A DNA stretch of 64,000 bases from Pseudonocardia alaniniphila (lineage in GTDB: Bacteria; Actinomycetota; Actinomycetes; Mycobacteriales; Pseudonocardiaceae): the NCBI RefSeq assembly GCF_022524485.1, contig NZ_JAKXMK010000041.1, positions 40,102 through 104,101 on the forward strand, in the 5' to 3' direction. A program made the position numbers and the translations under genes. The notes under the pieces were generated by a model. The model ran no database searches. It was not told the origin of the DNA and worked only from the letters and a program-made list of their open reading frames with translations. Shown piece after piece: positions 1 to 8,255 of this stretch. The stretch's first letter is position 1, and each line of letters begins with the position of its first letter.

Positions 1-226
1 GTCGCGTGGCTTCGCCGGGGTGGGCGGTGTGGCCATGGTCCCGACCGGCGCGAACGGGCAGCCTGCACTCGCGGCCTACCACCCCGACGGTGACGGCGTC
101 CTACGAGCCCACGCACTGCACGTCCTGACGCCTGGCGTCGGCGGGGTCTCAGGAATCTTCGCGTTCCTCGACCCGGAGCTGTTCGCCGCCTTCGGGTTGC
201 CGCCGACTCTGCGCAAGGCGTCGTGA
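1..226 (+). CDS. ECF sigma factor (SigG/SigJ-like), C-terminal fragment
   Basis: The window opens inside a gene whose last ~75 codons are present. The translation contains GANGQPALAAYHPDGDG and FLDPELFAAFGLP, the pattern of the SnoaL/NTF2-like C-terminal domain that ends SigG-type ECF sigma factors. The sigma-2 and sigma-4 regions would lie to the left, outside the window. The frame is open from base 2, so the true start is not visible. The TGA stop overlaps the GTG start of the next gene, suggesting translational coupling. Confidence 0.6.
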   Translation, partial: SRGFAGVGGVAMVPTGANGQPALAAYHPDGDGVLRAHALHVLTPGVGGVSGIFAFLDPELFAAFGLPPTLRKAS

Positions 227-810
227 GTACCCCCTTCACATTCCACCTCCAGGGTTCGCTCGCCTACGCCCTCGACGTGGTGGGCAGGCTCGTGCCCGGC
301 CGGTTGGACGACCCGACACCCTGCCCGGGTTGGGACGTCCGCGCCCTGGTGGCGCACCTGACCGACTCGGTCACCGTCCTCTCCGGCGCTCGCACCAGCC
401 GCGCCACCGCGGACCCGGACGATCCGGTCCCCGCGTTCACCGAGGCCGTCTGCCTCCTGCTCGCCCGGCTACCCCGTCGTGCATCGCGTGCCGTTGGCAC
501 GAGCGAGAACCCGAGGTCGACGGCCGAACTCGCCACGGCTCTGGGTGCGATCGAGGTTGCGGTGCACGGCTGGGACGTCGCTCGGGCGTGTGGCTGCACT
601 CGGCCGGTGCCCGCCGTGATTGCGGTGGACCTCCTGGAGCTCGTGCCGGCCCTGGTCCCGCCCGGGACGCGCCCAGGCCTGTTCGGCGCACCGGTTCGTG
701 TGCTGCCCGGGGCCCCGCCGGGCGACGGACTTGTGGCGTTCATGGGCCGCAGCCCGGCATGGGCGCCGCCCGCCCCGGCAGTGGCGGACCCCCTCACCGG
801 GCAACGGTGA
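223..810 (+). CDS. TIGR03086 / DinB-like (maleylpyruvate isomerase N-domain) protein
   Basis: A 195-residue protein starting at a GTG that overlaps the stop of the sigma-factor gene. The N-terminal half has the family pattern of a short helix, then DDPTPCPGWDVRALVAHL and later AIEVAVHGWDVARACG. The histidines in VAHL and VHGWD are the positions that bind metal in this DinB-like fold. Family members are thiol-dependent, metal-binding enzymes or of unknown function. The overlap with the ECF sigma gene indicates a two-gene unit. The substrate cannot be told from sequence. Confidence 0.7.
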   Translation: MSTPFTFHLQGSLAYALDVVGRLVPGRLDDPTPCPGWDVRALVAHLTDSVTVLSGARTSRATADPDDPVPAFTEAVCLLLARLPRRASRAVGTSENPRSTAELATALGAIEVAVHGWDVARACGCTRPVPAVIAVDLLELVPALVPPGTRPGLFGAPVRVLPGAPPGDGLVAFMGRSPAWAPPAPAVADPLTGQR

Positions 811-1124
811 GCGCGGGGATGCGTGTGGGAGCAGGTCGCGCGCTGATCGGCAGTCATTCCGAGAGGACCCACGCGCTGAGTGCGACGTAGAGCGCCGGGC
901 TGACTCGACGGGATCGACCACGACTCCGGCTTGCCGACACGTGACGTTGCCAGGTGCCGGCGATTGCTGCGGGGTTCGGCCGAGTTCAGTCGACGGGTGG
1001 CGTCCTTCTGCGGGCCTGGCGGCGGGGGAGCGGACGTCCCGCGAGCTCGCAGATTCGTGTCTCTGCTGCCCGGGAACGCATCCTTCCGTTGATAGAGAGA
1101 TGACCCCAGGGTGCTCGGGAACGC
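811..1124. other. intergenic region, no gene seen
   Basis: Between the DinB-like gene and the tRNA terminator I see no reading frame with plausible composition or start. The open frames here are continuations or antisense shadows. Confidence 0.5.
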
Positions 1125-1158
1125 AAAAGGGCCCCGTCCGCTCGTTGCGGACGGGGCC
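1125..1158 (-). terminator. intrinsic terminator of the tRNA cluster
   Basis: Read on the minus strand, a perfect 12-bp stem (GGCCCCGTCCGC / GCGGACGGGGCC) with a 5-nt loop is followed by CTTTT. It lies just past the 3' end of tRNA-Val and would end transcription of the Gly-Cys-Val tRNA cluster. Confidence 0.85.
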
Positions 1159-1164
1159 TCAACC

Positions 1165-1239
1165 TGGTGGGCGATACTGGGATTGAACCAGTGACCTCTT
1201 CCGTGTCAAGGAAGCGCTCTCCCACTGAGCTAATCGCCC
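1165..1239 (-). tRNA. tRNA-Val (GAC)
   Basis: Reverse complement folds as a standard 72-nt tRNA plus an encoded CCA. It begins GGGCGATTAGCTCAG, the anticodon loop reads TTGACAC (GAC, valine), and the T arm is GGTTCAATCC. It shares most of its sequence with the second tRNA-Val gene at 2741 but has a different anticodon stem-loop. Confidence 0.95.
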
Positions 1240-1240
1240 G

Positions 1241-1312
1241 AGGCGGAGGCGGGAATCGAACCCGCGTACAGGGCTTTGCAGGCCCTTGCCTAAGCCACTC
1301 GGCCACTCCGCC
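1241..1312 (-). tRNA. tRNA-Cys (GCA)
   Basis: Reverse complement starts GGCGGAGTGGCCGAGTGG and has anticodon loop CTGCAAA (GCA, cysteine), T arm GGTTCGATTCC and acceptor end CCTCCGCC followed by T as discriminator, normal for tRNA-Cys. CCA is not encoded. It is one base upstream of tRNA-Val in the same transcript. Confidence 0.95.
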
Positions 1313-1376
1313 GAAATCCGCGGAGCTTCCGTGGAGTTCGATCCGTGGAGGTCTGACGGGACCCGAGGTTCCTCCG

Positions 1377-1449
1377 AGCGGACGACGGGATTCGAACCCG
1401 CGACCCTCACCTTGGCAAGGTGATGCGCTACCAGCTGCGCTACGTCCGC
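1377..1449 (-). tRNA. tRNA-Gly (GCC)
   Basis: Reverse complement starts GCGGACGTAGCGCAG; the anticodon loop TTGCCAA gives GCC (glycine), the T arm is GGTTCGAATCC, and the acceptor stem pairs GCGGACG with CGTCCGC. CCA is not encoded. It is the first gene of the Gly-Cys-Val cluster, an arrangement common in actinobacteria. Confidence 0.95.
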
Positions 1450-1557
1450 ATGTGCAGCGTGTCCGCTGCGTTGTTGATGGGAGAACCTTAGCGCAGCCGC
1501 TAGAGGGGCTTCAAACCACCCCCCATGTTCTGCGCCGAGGACCTCCGACCTGCGAGT

Positions 1558-1986
1558 TTAGTCCCGCGCAGGGTCGTTCAGCAGATCCGACAGCGCCACG
1601 TCGAAGTCGAGCCAGGAGTACTCGGTGTCGGCCGGCACGGCGACGTAGGTGCGGTGCAGGAAGTCGCCGAGCGTCTGCGCGCACGTGGTGAAGACCGCGT
1701 GCCCGGACGGCGATGACAGCTCCAGCTGCACCTTGTGGGGCTCGAGTGGCATGGGCTGCACCCTGACGTCACCGGTGCCCGCCGGGCCGATCAAGCCGTC
1801 GTGCAGCAGATCCCTGGCGAATACCCAGTCAACGGCCGTACCGTTGCCGGTCCGGAACGACGCCTGCACCGCGTAGGGGTCCCGGCTGCTGTACGTCAGA
1901 TCGACGTTGACGGGCACCACAGGGGCGTCCGGGGCGATCAGTTCGAACACCGCCGGTGAGCAGATGACCGTGGGCTCGTCGCGCAT
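1558..1986 (-). CDS. SsgA-like (SALP) sporulation/cell-division regulator
   Basis: A 142-residue protein with the SsgA-family layout: VPVNVDLTYSSRDPYAVQASF near the start, the hallmark VDWVFARDLL at about 50-60, then GDVRVQP and QLELSSPSGHAVF, and LGDFLHRTY near the end. SsgA-like proteins recruit FtsZ or guide septation in sporulating and related actinobacteria. Length is normal for the family. It faces away from the upstream TIGR02611 gene. Which SALP subgroup it belongs to is not resolved. Confidence 0.88.
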   Translation of the reverse strand: MRDEPTVICSPAVFELIAPDAPVVPVNVDLTYSSRDPYAVQASFRTGNGTAVDWVFARDLLHDGLIGPAGTGDVRVQPMPLEPHKVQLELSSPSGHAVFTTCAQTLGDFLHRTYVAVPADTEYSWLDFDVALSDLLNDPARD

Positions 1987-2294
1987 CCTGCGTCCTCTTT
2001 CATGGTCCCGCGTGGTTCGTCATCAGGAAAAACGACGGCGCCGCGAAGATGTGACGGGTGGAGCGCCCAAGTCACAGGTGTAGATCGGCAAAGCTCACCC
2101 GTTTGGGCCAACCGGCAATCGCCTGACCTGCGCTTTTGGGACAACCACGCCCGGGTCGCCAGGCCCGGATCCACCCGGTTGCCGCGATCCTCTTCGGCAG
2201 TGAGGCCGTCCGGACCCCCGGTGAGCTGCGCACAGTAGGATCCTGGGCCTGGATCGGACGGCCTCACAGGTCGACGTCGGATTGCGAAGGGCGG

Positions 2295-2720
2295 GTGGAG
2301 ACTCTGAGCAGCGCCGAGGAGGACGAGCCGCGCCCCGGCTTCCGGGCCCGGCTCGAGGAGAAGCCGACCCTGCGGCGCACCTACCGCGTCGGTGTGGCGA
2401 TCCTTGGCGGCCTCGTGCTCATCGCGGGCATCGTCGCCATCCCGTACCCCGGGCCCGGCTGGCTCATCGTGTTCGGCGGCCTCGCGATCCTCGCCACCGA
2501 GTTCATGTGGGCGAAGCGGGTGCTGCACTACGCCCGCGGCAAGTACGACGCCTGGACGGACTGGCTCGGACGGCAGTCGCTCGTCGTCCGGACCGCTGTC
2601 CTGCTGGCCACCGGCCTGGTCGTGCTGGCCACCCTCTACCTGCTCAACGCCTTCTATCTGGTGGCGGGTTGGGTGGGGCTCGAAAGGTGGACCTGGTTGC
2701 AGAGCCCGTTGTTCGGGTGA
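2295..2720 (+). CDS. TIGR02611-family membrane protein (PGPGW motif)
   Basis: A 141-residue protein. After a charged N-terminus it has hydrophobic segments at about 33-53 (with PYPGPGWLIVFGGLAILATEF following) and 95-120. The PGPGW motif between helices marks the TIGR02611/PGPGW transmembrane family of unknown function. I chose the GTG at 2295, preceded by AAGGG, over an upstream ATG at 2136 because only the shorter form matches the family length. The tRNA-Val(CAC) gene follows within 20 bp. Confidence 0.75.
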   Translation: METLSSAEEDEPRPGFRARLEEKPTLRRTYRVGVAILGGLVLIAGIVAIPYPGPGWLIVFGGLAILATEFMWAKRVLHYARGKYDAWTDWLGRQSLVVRTAVLLATGLVVLATLYLLNAFYLVAGWVGLERWTWLQSPLFG

Positions 2721-2740
2721 TGTAGGGTCTGCGACGGCAG

Positions 2741-2812
2741 GGGCGATTAGCTCAGGGGGAGAGCGCTTCGTTCACACCGAAGAGGTCACTGGTTCGATCC
2801 CAGTATCGCCCA
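2741..2812 (+). tRNA. tRNA-Val (CAC), integration target
   Basis: A 72-nt tRNA beginning GGGCGATTAGCTCAGG with anticodon loop TTCACAC (CAC, valine) and T arm GGTTCGATCC; CCA is not encoded. Its 3' part from the anticodon loop onward (2771-2813) is repeated exactly at 14014 and 35294, so it is the attachment site used by the elements to the right. The gene stays intact because the element supplies the identical 3' end. Confidence 0.95.
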
Positions 2813-2813
2813 C
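2771..2813 (+). repeat. att repeat 1 (attL of element A), 3' half of tRNA-Val
   Basis: A 43-bp sequence starting TTCACACCGAAGAGG and ending AGTATCGCCCAC, identical to copies at 14014-14056 and 35294-35336. It lies inside a tRNA gene and next to a tyrosine integrase and Xis gene, the classic attL layout of an actinomycete integrative element. The first two copies also share one more base (G) at the left end. Confidence 0.9.
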
Positions 2814-2824
2814 GCAGGTCAGAG

Positions 2825-2855
2825 GCCCTGTCCGAGATCATCGGACAGGGCTTTT
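2825..2855 (+). terminator. intrinsic terminator after tRNA-Val / int
   Basis: An 11-bp perfect stem (GCCCTGTCCGA / TCGGACAGGGC) with a 5-nt loop followed by TTTT. It ends the tRNA-Val transcript and lies 26 bp beyond the 3' end of the convergent integrase gene. Confidence 0.8.
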
Positions 2856-2881
2856 GCCTTTCGTACAGCTGCGAAGTACAG

Positions 2882-4114
2882 CTACTGCGGTCCATCAAGG
2901 CTCTCCCCGAGGCGTTTGAGTGCGTCGCGGGTCGCCGCCGACGAGGCGAGCGTGTAGATCTCCATCGTTAGCGAGAACTGGGCGTGCCGAAGGATCTGCA
3001 TCGCTACCCGTGGGTGGACGTCGAGATCGGCCAGGAGCGTGCCGCAGCTGCGTCTCCCGTCGTGCACGGTGATCTTGCGGACGCCGGCCTTTGCGCATCG
3101 CGTGTCCCAGGAGCGGTTGAAGTTGCGCGGCTCGATCGGTGTGCCGTAGCGGGTGGTGAAGACGAGCTTGTCGCCGTGCCAGGCGGGGCCGGCGGCGGTC
3201 CGGTCGTGGTGTTGGTCGTCCTGGCGGAGCCGCAGGGCAGTAATGCAGATGCCGGGCAGCGGCAGGGTGCTGTCCGACCCCTCGGTCTTGGTCTCCCGAT
3301 GCAGGAGCCGGCCACCCACGCGTTGCAACTGGAGGCCGATGTCGAGGTTTCCGGCATCGAGGTCGAGGTCGTCCCAGCACATGCCCAGCACCTCTCCCTT
3401 TCGCAGGCCGAGCACGAGCACCAGGACGTAGGCGGCGTAGAACCGATCACCATCGGAGCGGGCGGACTCCAAGAAGGCACGGGCCTCATCAGTGGTCCAG
3501 GCTTTGCGGGTGCGAGAGCCCTTGCGGCGCTTAGGCAGGCTGACGTCCATGGCGACGTTCTTGCCGATCAGCTCCTCCTTGACGGCCTGAGAAAGCGCGG
3601 CGCGCAGGGCGGCCCGGACGTCACTGACTGAACGAGTCGAGAGCAGCGACATGCAGCATTGGCCGATTGCGCAGCAGCGCCGTTTGGTGGCGGGCCGGTG
3701 GGCGTCCTTGCCCTGGGTGCAGCACTGGCAGGTGGCGGCGAGCTGGTTGATCCAGGTCTGTACGTCGCGGACCCGAAGTCGATCGAGCCGTTTGGTGCCG
3801 AGGCCGGGCACGATGTGCACTCGGACGAAGGTCTCGTAGGTCTGATAGGTCAACGGGGCCCGGTTGGGTCTGATGATTTCGTCGAGCCAGTAGGTCATGT
3901 ACTCGGCAACCGTCGGGGTCGAGGTGGCGACCACGCCCTGGCGTGCCTTGCCCTGCAGCTCGATCCACTTGGCGTGGACCTGCTCTCGGGTCTTGCCGTA
4001 GACCCACTTCTTCTTCCGCAGCCCGTTCGGGGTGCGGACCCAGCAGTAGGCCGCGAAGCCGTTGCGGTAAGGGAAGATCGATCCCTCGCCGTTGGCCCGT
4101 GCACGTGTGCTCAT
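2882..4114 (-). CDS. int: tyrosine recombinase (integrase) of AICE element A
   Basis: A 410-residue phage-type integrase. The catalytic set is visible: Arg238 in LGLRKGEV, His351 and Arg354 in VHDGRRS, His377 in LRHAQFS, and Tyr387 in MEIYTL. A Cys-rich insert (CCTQG...CCAIGQCC, about 129-154) is typical of pSAM2-like integrases. I start at the ATG at 4114, which overlaps the xis stop by 4 bp, rather than 15 codons upstream. The gene reads towards attL. It should catalyse site-specific integration and, with Xis, excision at tRNA-Val. Confidence 0.92.
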   Translation of the reverse strand: MSTRARANGEGSIFPYRNGFAAYCWVRTPNGLRKKKWVYGKTREQVHAKWIELQGKARQGVVATSTPTVAEYMTYWLDEIIRPNRAPLTYQTYETFVRVHIVPGLGTKRLDRLRVRDVQTWINQLAATCQCCTQGKDAHRPATKRRCCAIGQCCMSLLSTRSVSDVRAALRAALSQAVKEELIGKNVAMDVSLPKRRKGSRTRKAWTTDEARAFLESARSDGDRFYAAYVLVLVLGLRKGEVLGMCWDDLDLDAGNLDIGLQLQRVGGRLLHRETKTEGSDSTLPLPGICITALRLRQDDQHHDRTAAGPAWHGDKLVFTTRYGTPIEPRNFNRSWDTRCAKAGVRKITVHDGRRSCGTLLADLDVHPRVAMQILRHAQFSLTMEIYTLASSAATRDALKRLGESLDGPQ

Positions 4115-4323
4115 CCGACGTTCTCCTCGACGCGGCGGCTGACGTACTCGTCCACCCATTCCGGGAGGATGCGGCGGTACTTGCCGTCCTTGAGCGAGCG
4201 CAGCTCACCGGTGGCGATGAGCATCTTGGTTTTGTAGAGCCCGAAGCCGAGCAGCTCGGCGACCTGCGCAGTCGTGTACCACTTCGGCACCAGCACGACG
4301 TTGCGGTCACTCATGCAGTTCAC
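4111..4323 (-). CDS. xis: excisionase-like HTH protein (Xis)
   Basis: A 70-residue protein with a MerR/Xis-type winged helix: YTTAQVAELLGFGLYKTKMLIATGELRSLKDGKYRRILPE fits 'helix-turn-helix, then recognition of a DNA sequence by a wing'. The stop overlaps the integrase start (ATGA), so both are co-translated. An internal ATG at 4314 (MSDRN) could be the real start. Role: directs Int towards excision. Confidence 0.85.
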   Translation of the reverse strand: MNCMSDRNVVLVPKWYTTAQVAELLGFGLYKTKMLIATGELRSLKDGKYRRILPEWVDEYVSRRVEENVG

Positions 4324-4353
4324 CTCCTGTCCTGTGGTCGTCGTTGCGGATGG

Positions 4354-5823
4354 TCACGCGGTCGTGCGCTCTTGCTTGGTGAGCTGGTGGTGTTCGCGGG
4401 CGCGGGCGGCGGCGTCGGCGGCGAGTTGAGCGTCGCCGGTGGTGTTCCAGGCGATCCCCGCCAAGGTCAGGTCACAGACGATCAACGTCGTGTCGTCGTC
4501 CTCGAGGTGGCCGGCGTCTGTGTGGCGGTGGCGCCAGTCGGTGCGCTGGGTGCGGTGCCAGACTCGCCGTGCTGCGCGCAGGGTTTTGTGGGTGGTGGAG
4601 TAGCGCCGACTCTTGGTGGCGAAGTGGCCGCCGAAGCCGAGCATGTGGGTCCAGCGGCGGAGCCGGCCGAACGTGTCGTGCCACTCGGCTTTGAGTTCGT
4701 CGCTGGTCCAGTCCTCGGGGCGGGTACCGAGCTGCCAGGCGTAGGCCACGAGGCGGCCGAGGTGGGTGTTGGGGTCGCTGTAGTGGTCGGCGGATTCGCC
4801 GGTCATCCGCCCGGTCGCGGGCAGCCCGGTGGCCTCGGTGGCCTTGGTGGCGTACTTGGCCAGATAGGCGGCCACGGCCTCGGACGTGAGCTCCCCAGTG
4901 CCGAGGTCTCCGATGGGGCGGACGTCGAGTTGTGAGCCCCAGGTGATGGGCCAGCTGTGGCCGGTGTCGACGTACTCGGGTGTCTGAAACCCGGTGCTGG
5001 TGACGGCGCCGGCGACGAGCTCGGCCAGATCAGCGGCCGTGATGGCCGGAGGTGGGGCAAGTATCGCATCGCGGTCGTCGACGTCGAGGCGGTCGAGCCG
5101 GATGAGGGCGTGGAAGTGCACGACGCCGCGACGTTGGTATTCGGCGACCTTCCCGTAGCTCACGCGCAGCTTCACGCCGTGGGTGCGCTGCAGGGGTCGG
5201 AGGGCGCGGGTGAGGGTGATGGTGGTGCGGCGCCAGAGTTCGCCGGCCCAGCCGTTCCACACGACGTGGTGGGCGTGGTCGTAGCAGTCCAGACAGATCG
5301 GCCGGCCCAGGCAGGGGGCGTTCTCGGTGTGGCGCTGGGTGCAGACCAGCAACTTGCCGTGCGGGCACGGCTTCACGTCCCGGCGCATCCGGCAGGGTCG
5401 GATCTTCCCGGTTCGCGGGTTGACCACCCGTGTATGGACCGGGCCGAAGGACGGAGCGGTGAGGGTCGCGAACACGGCCGGATGGCCACCCACGGATTCC
5501 GGGACGCCCTTGCCACCGGCCAGGCCGGCTTTGATGAGTTGGTAGGTGTCGGCCCGATACGTCTCCGCGCAGGGCGGGCAGACCGAGGCCCGGCGATCCC
5601 CGCAGGGCACGTAGAGCACGCCGTCGGGCATCTCGGTGGTGTGGCGCGTCTGTTGGATTGCGCCGGTGGCCTGTTCGACGGTGTGGATGGAGCCGGTGAG
5701 CCGGACGGGTCGGACGCAGCCTCGGGTCGGGGCGGTGTGGGCCAGCCAGCGCCCGAAGTCGTGGGATCCGGCACGGCGCAGCAGCTTGCGTTCATGAAAC
5801 GAGAGATCGGTCGTGGTCGGCAT
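4354..5823 (-). CDS. RepSA-like replication initiator
   Basis: A 489-residue protein of the actinomycete plasmid/AICE rolling-circle initiator group. It has a Cys/His-rich N-terminal region (CGDRRASVCPPCAETYRADTY and CTQRHTENAPCLGRPICLDCYDH) and the central YQRRGVVHFHALIRLD, the HUH-type metal-binding motif that cleaves DNA at the double-strand origin. Length agrees with RepSA of pSAM2. It lies directly upstream of xis-int, as in AICEs, and would let the excised element replicate before transfer. Confidence 0.85.
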   Translation of the reverse strand: MPTTTDLSFHERKLLRRAGSHDFGRWLAHTAPTRGCVRPVRLTGSIHTVEQATGAIQQTRHTTEMPDGVLYVPCGDRRASVCPPCAETYRADTYQLIKAGLAGGKGVPESVGGHPAVFATLTAPSFGPVHTRVVNPRTGKIRPCRMRRDVKPCPHGKLLVCTQRHTENAPCLGRPICLDCYDHAHHVVWNGWAGELWRRTTITLTRALRPLQRTHGVKLRVSYGKVAEYQRRGVVHFHALIRLDRLDVDDRDAILAPPPAITAADLAELVAGAVTSTGFQTPEYVDTGHSWPITWGSQLDVRPIGDLGTGELTSEAVAAYLAKYATKATEATGLPATGRMTGESADHYSDPNTHLGRLVAYAWQLGTRPEDWTSDELKAEWHDTFGRLRRWTHMLGFGGHFATKSRRYSTTHKTLRAARRVWHRTQRTDWRHRHTDAGHLEDDDTTLIVCDLTLAGIAWNTTGDAQLAADAAARAREHHQLTKQERTTA

Positions 5824-5829
5824 GGGCGG

Positions 5830-6159
5830 CTACCAGGGGATGGCCGGGAAGTCGCTGCCGAAGTAGTCCCGGGCGATCTGCTCGGCCCGGGCCAGGACGG
5901 TCGCGACGTCGGCCGGGGTGCGTGATGCGGTCCAGCCGGTCAAGTCGCCGCAGTCGAAACGCATGTGGGCATCCACCGCGTGCAGCGGATCGACCACGGT
6001 GACGGCGAGGGTGTCGCCGTAGCGAGCCAGGTGCGCCGCGAGGGCGAACACCAGCTGGCGAGCGGTGAGGGTGTAGCCCTCCGCACGCAGGAAGACGGTC
6101 TCAGTCCGGGCGTTCGGGATGGTGGTCGTGGTGGGGTGATCGAGGGTCGTGGTGGTCAT
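5830..6159 (-). CDS. hypothetical AICE protein
   Basis: A 109-residue soluble protein six bases upstream of the initiator gene and clearly in its operon. It opens with a Thr-rich stretch and contains RQLVFALAAHLARYGDTLAVTVVDP and a conserved-looking end ARDYFGSDFPAIPW. I do not recognise a domain. Genes of this size and place are common in AICEs next to rep, so a replication or maintenance role is possible but unproven. Confidence 0.6.
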   Translation of the reverse strand: MTTTTLDHPTTTTIPNARTETVFLRAEGYTLTARQLVFALAAHLARYGDTLAVTVVDPLHAVDAHMRFDCGDLTGWTASRTPADVATVLARAEQIARDYFGSDFPAIPW

Positions 6160-6252
6160 GGCGGGGTCTCCCTTGCCGATCGTGGTTGGCGGTCACGCCT
6201 ACCCCCGGAATCCCTCGCTGGTGGAGGTATGGGCCGGGGGTAGGAGTCGCCG

Positions 6253-6624
6253 TCAACAACCGATGGATGGCTCATCTGTTGTCGGAAGGTGCGCGAGCGT
6301 GCTGGTTTCAAGGTGTTCGCAGCCGTCTCGGCGGCAGTAGCGGAACAGCCCGCAGCCGAACAGGGCGTGATCGGGGATGCGGCCCCGGCAGTAGCAGGGA
6401 ATCCAGTCGCTGAATGCGTGGTCATCGCGTTGGCAGAGCATGGCGATGGCGCAGCGGTTGCAGATCGGGCTACCGGTTTCGGTGATAGCCCAGCCGTAGT
6501 CGGAAACGTAATTGATGGCTTCGAGTTCGGTGTCGAAGTGAATGACGTGGTCGCCGGCCTCGTCGAAGATCGCGCGGCAGATGTCGCAGCTGACGACGAA
6601 GCAGTTGAATCGTTGGATGCTCAT
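6253..6624 (-). CDS. hypothetical Cys-rich AICE protein
   Basis: A 123-residue protein with paired cysteines (VSCDICRAIF, ICNRCAIAMLC, CYCRG, YCRRDGC) that suggest one or two zinc-binding sites. Its start ATG overlaps the stop of the upstream HTH gene (ATGA). The family is unknown to me, but small zinc-ribbon-like proteins are usual AICE passengers. There is a ~90-bp gap before the next downstream gene. Confidence 0.6.
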   Translation of the reverse strand: MSIQRFNCFVVSCDICRAIFDEAGDHVIHFDTELEAINYVSDYGWAITETGSPICNRCAIAMLCQRDDHAFSDWIPCYCRGRIPDHALFGCGLFRYCRRDGCEHLETSTLAHLPTTDEPSIGC

Positions 6625-6950
6625 CGGATCAGTCCGAAGCGCTGGTGGGCCGCCTGGCGGGAGATGCCCAGGCGTTCGCCGATCTCGGCCCAGGAGTAGC
6701 CGGCCCCCCGCAGCCCGGTGACCGCGTTGGTCAGGGCCTGGTCGATGTCGTCGGCGAGCGCGGCGAGGGTGGCCAGTCCTTCGATGTCGCCTCGGGCGAT
6801 ACGTCGGCCGTGAGCGGCCAGGATGCGGCGGGTGAAGGCTGCGTAGTCGTCGTTCTCCACCACGCTCCGACGCCGTCTGGCGCTGTGACCAGGGGCCAGC
6901 GGTGTGCGGCCGTTGGGTGTCAAGGCGGGCTTGACGGTCGGGGCGCTCAC
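6621..6950 (-). CDS. small HTH protein of AICE
   Basis: A 109-residue protein whose C-terminus, GYSWAEIGERLGISRQAAHQRFGLIR, is a sigma-70 region 4-like helix-turn-helix, so it probably binds DNA. The N-terminal part is basic and disordered-looking, followed by a helical segment. It overlaps its neighbours on both sides by 4 bp (ATGA), placing it in the element's main operon. It may regulate replication or transfer genes. Confidence 0.65.
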   Translation of the reverse strand: MSAPTVKPALTPNGRTPLAPGHSARRRRSVVENDDYAAFTRRILAAHGRRIARGDIEGLATLAALADDIDQALTNAVTGLRGAGYSWAEIGERLGISRQAAHQRFGLIR

Positions 6951-7198
6951 CGGCGAGCCCCGGTGTAGTGACCCCGGCGGGTGGTGCTGCGGGCGACAGA
7001 GGCCCTCTCAGCGGGTGAGTTGTCCAGCAGTCGCAGGACCAGCGAGACGATGATCGCGCCGAGGCTGAGCAGTCCGAGTAGGACGATCAGGACGGTCGTG
7101 GCGTGGTACTTGAACTCGGGTGAGTTCGACGAGAGGACACCGAGCACGACCAGCGTGCCCACAGCGGCTCCACCGATGACGAGGGATTTGACGTTCAT
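6947..7198 (-). CDS. small membrane protein (Spd-like position)
   Basis: An 83-residue protein with two predicted membrane helices (about 4-22 and 34-59) and a basic, Arg-rich tail. It sits between the FtsK-like transfer gene and the HTH gene in the transfer operon. In pSAM2-type elements small membrane proteins here are often involved in intramycelial spread, but no specific motif supports that. Assignment rests on topology and position. Confidence 0.55.
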   Translation of the reverse strand: MNVKSLVIGGAAVGTLVVLGVLSSNSPEFKYHATTVLIVLLGLLSLGAIIVSLVLRLLDNSPAERASVARSTTRRGHYTGARR

Positions 7199-7268
7199 TG
7201 GACAGACTCCTCCTGTGCACGAAATAGCGGGCGCTATTCCGATCCGGGTGATGCAGGGATGAAGGTGA

Positions 7269-8120
7269 TTAGGCGGCAGGTCCGGGATCGGACCGGTTCT
7301 GCCGGATCATCTGGGCTGCGGCGATGATCGCGCGGACCTGCGCGTCGTTGAGGTAAGCGGCCTTGAAGCGGCGAGGAATCCCGCCTTCGGCAAGTAGCCA
7401 GCCGACCCCGAGGTCTTCGGGCCGGATGTTGCGGGCGGAATAGCCCTCTTTGGCCCAGCCGACCGACAGCACGATGTCGGAGGATGAGTCGGTGGTGCAG
7501 CGGAAGGCGACGCGGAACCCGAACAGGTCCCGCAGCGAGGTGGGGATGATGTCGGCGGAGGGGCGTTGGGTGGCGGCGATGACGATGATGCCGGCGGCCC
7601 GTCCGCGGGCGACGAGGTCACGAACCAGGTTGCGGAACTCGTCCTGCTCCTCCTTGGAGCCGATCGTGACCGAGTAGTAGGCCAACTCGTCGATGACGCA
7701 CAAGATGACGTCCAGGCCGTCAGTGCGCAGGATCTTGCGTCGTCCGGCGGCGTCGAGGAGCCGGTAGCGGATGTCCATCTCGGCCTGAAGTTCCCGCAGG
7801 CGGGTGAGGGCGTCGGTGATGGTGTTGCCGACGAAGATGTCGGCGACGGGGCGCCAGAGCCCGAGTTCGACGATCTTCCCGTCGAGCAGCCACAGCCGGG
7901 CGTCGGTGGACAGGGCGGCGTGGGCGATGATCGTGTTCAACAGGGAGGACTTGCCGGAGCCGGGTTCCCCTCCGCAGAGCAGGTTGCGGTACATCAGGGT
8001 GACCTCGACCGGGATGCCGTTCTCGTCGATCCCGAAGTGGATCGGGTCGTAGATCGAACGGGTAGGGCGTGTGGGTTGGCCGGGGCGTCGAGTGCGCGTG
8101 CGGCGGTGGTTGGCGGTCAT
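7269..8120 (-). CDS. FtsK/SpoIIIE-type DNA translocase (TraSA-like)
   Basis: A 283-residue ATPase with Walker A GGEPGSGKSS at 50-59, Walker B VILCVIDELAYY and the downstream ATQRPSADIIPTSLRDLFGFRVAFRC typical of FtsK/Tra. It is shorter than TraSA because the membrane part is a separate upstream gene. I take the ATG at 8120, not 42 codons upstream. Such proteins move double-stranded DNA between hyphae during AICE transfer. Confidence 0.85.
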   Translation of the reverse strand: MTANHRRTRTRRPGQPTRPTRSIYDPIHFGIDENGIPVEVTLMYRNLLCGGEPGSGKSSLLNTIIAHAALSTDARLWLLDGKIVELGLWRPVADIFVGNTITDALTRLRELQAEMDIRYRLLDAAGRRKILRTDGLDVILCVIDELAYYSVTIGSKEEQDEFRNLVRDLVARGRAAGIIVIAATQRPSADIIPTSLRDLFGFRVAFRCTTDSSSDIVLSVGWAKEGYSARNIRPEDLGVGWLLAEGGIPRRFKAAYLNDAQVRAIIAAAQMIRQNRSDPGPAA

Positions 8121-8255
8121 CGTCAATCGGTTCCTTGTGTCGTGGTGGTTCTCCTCGGTGTGGTACGGCGCGGGGGATGCGAGCGCGGCCCGGATAAAGC
8201 CCGGTGCGTGGTTCTCGCATCCGTCCGTCGTCGCGTGTGGACACATCAGCGGTGG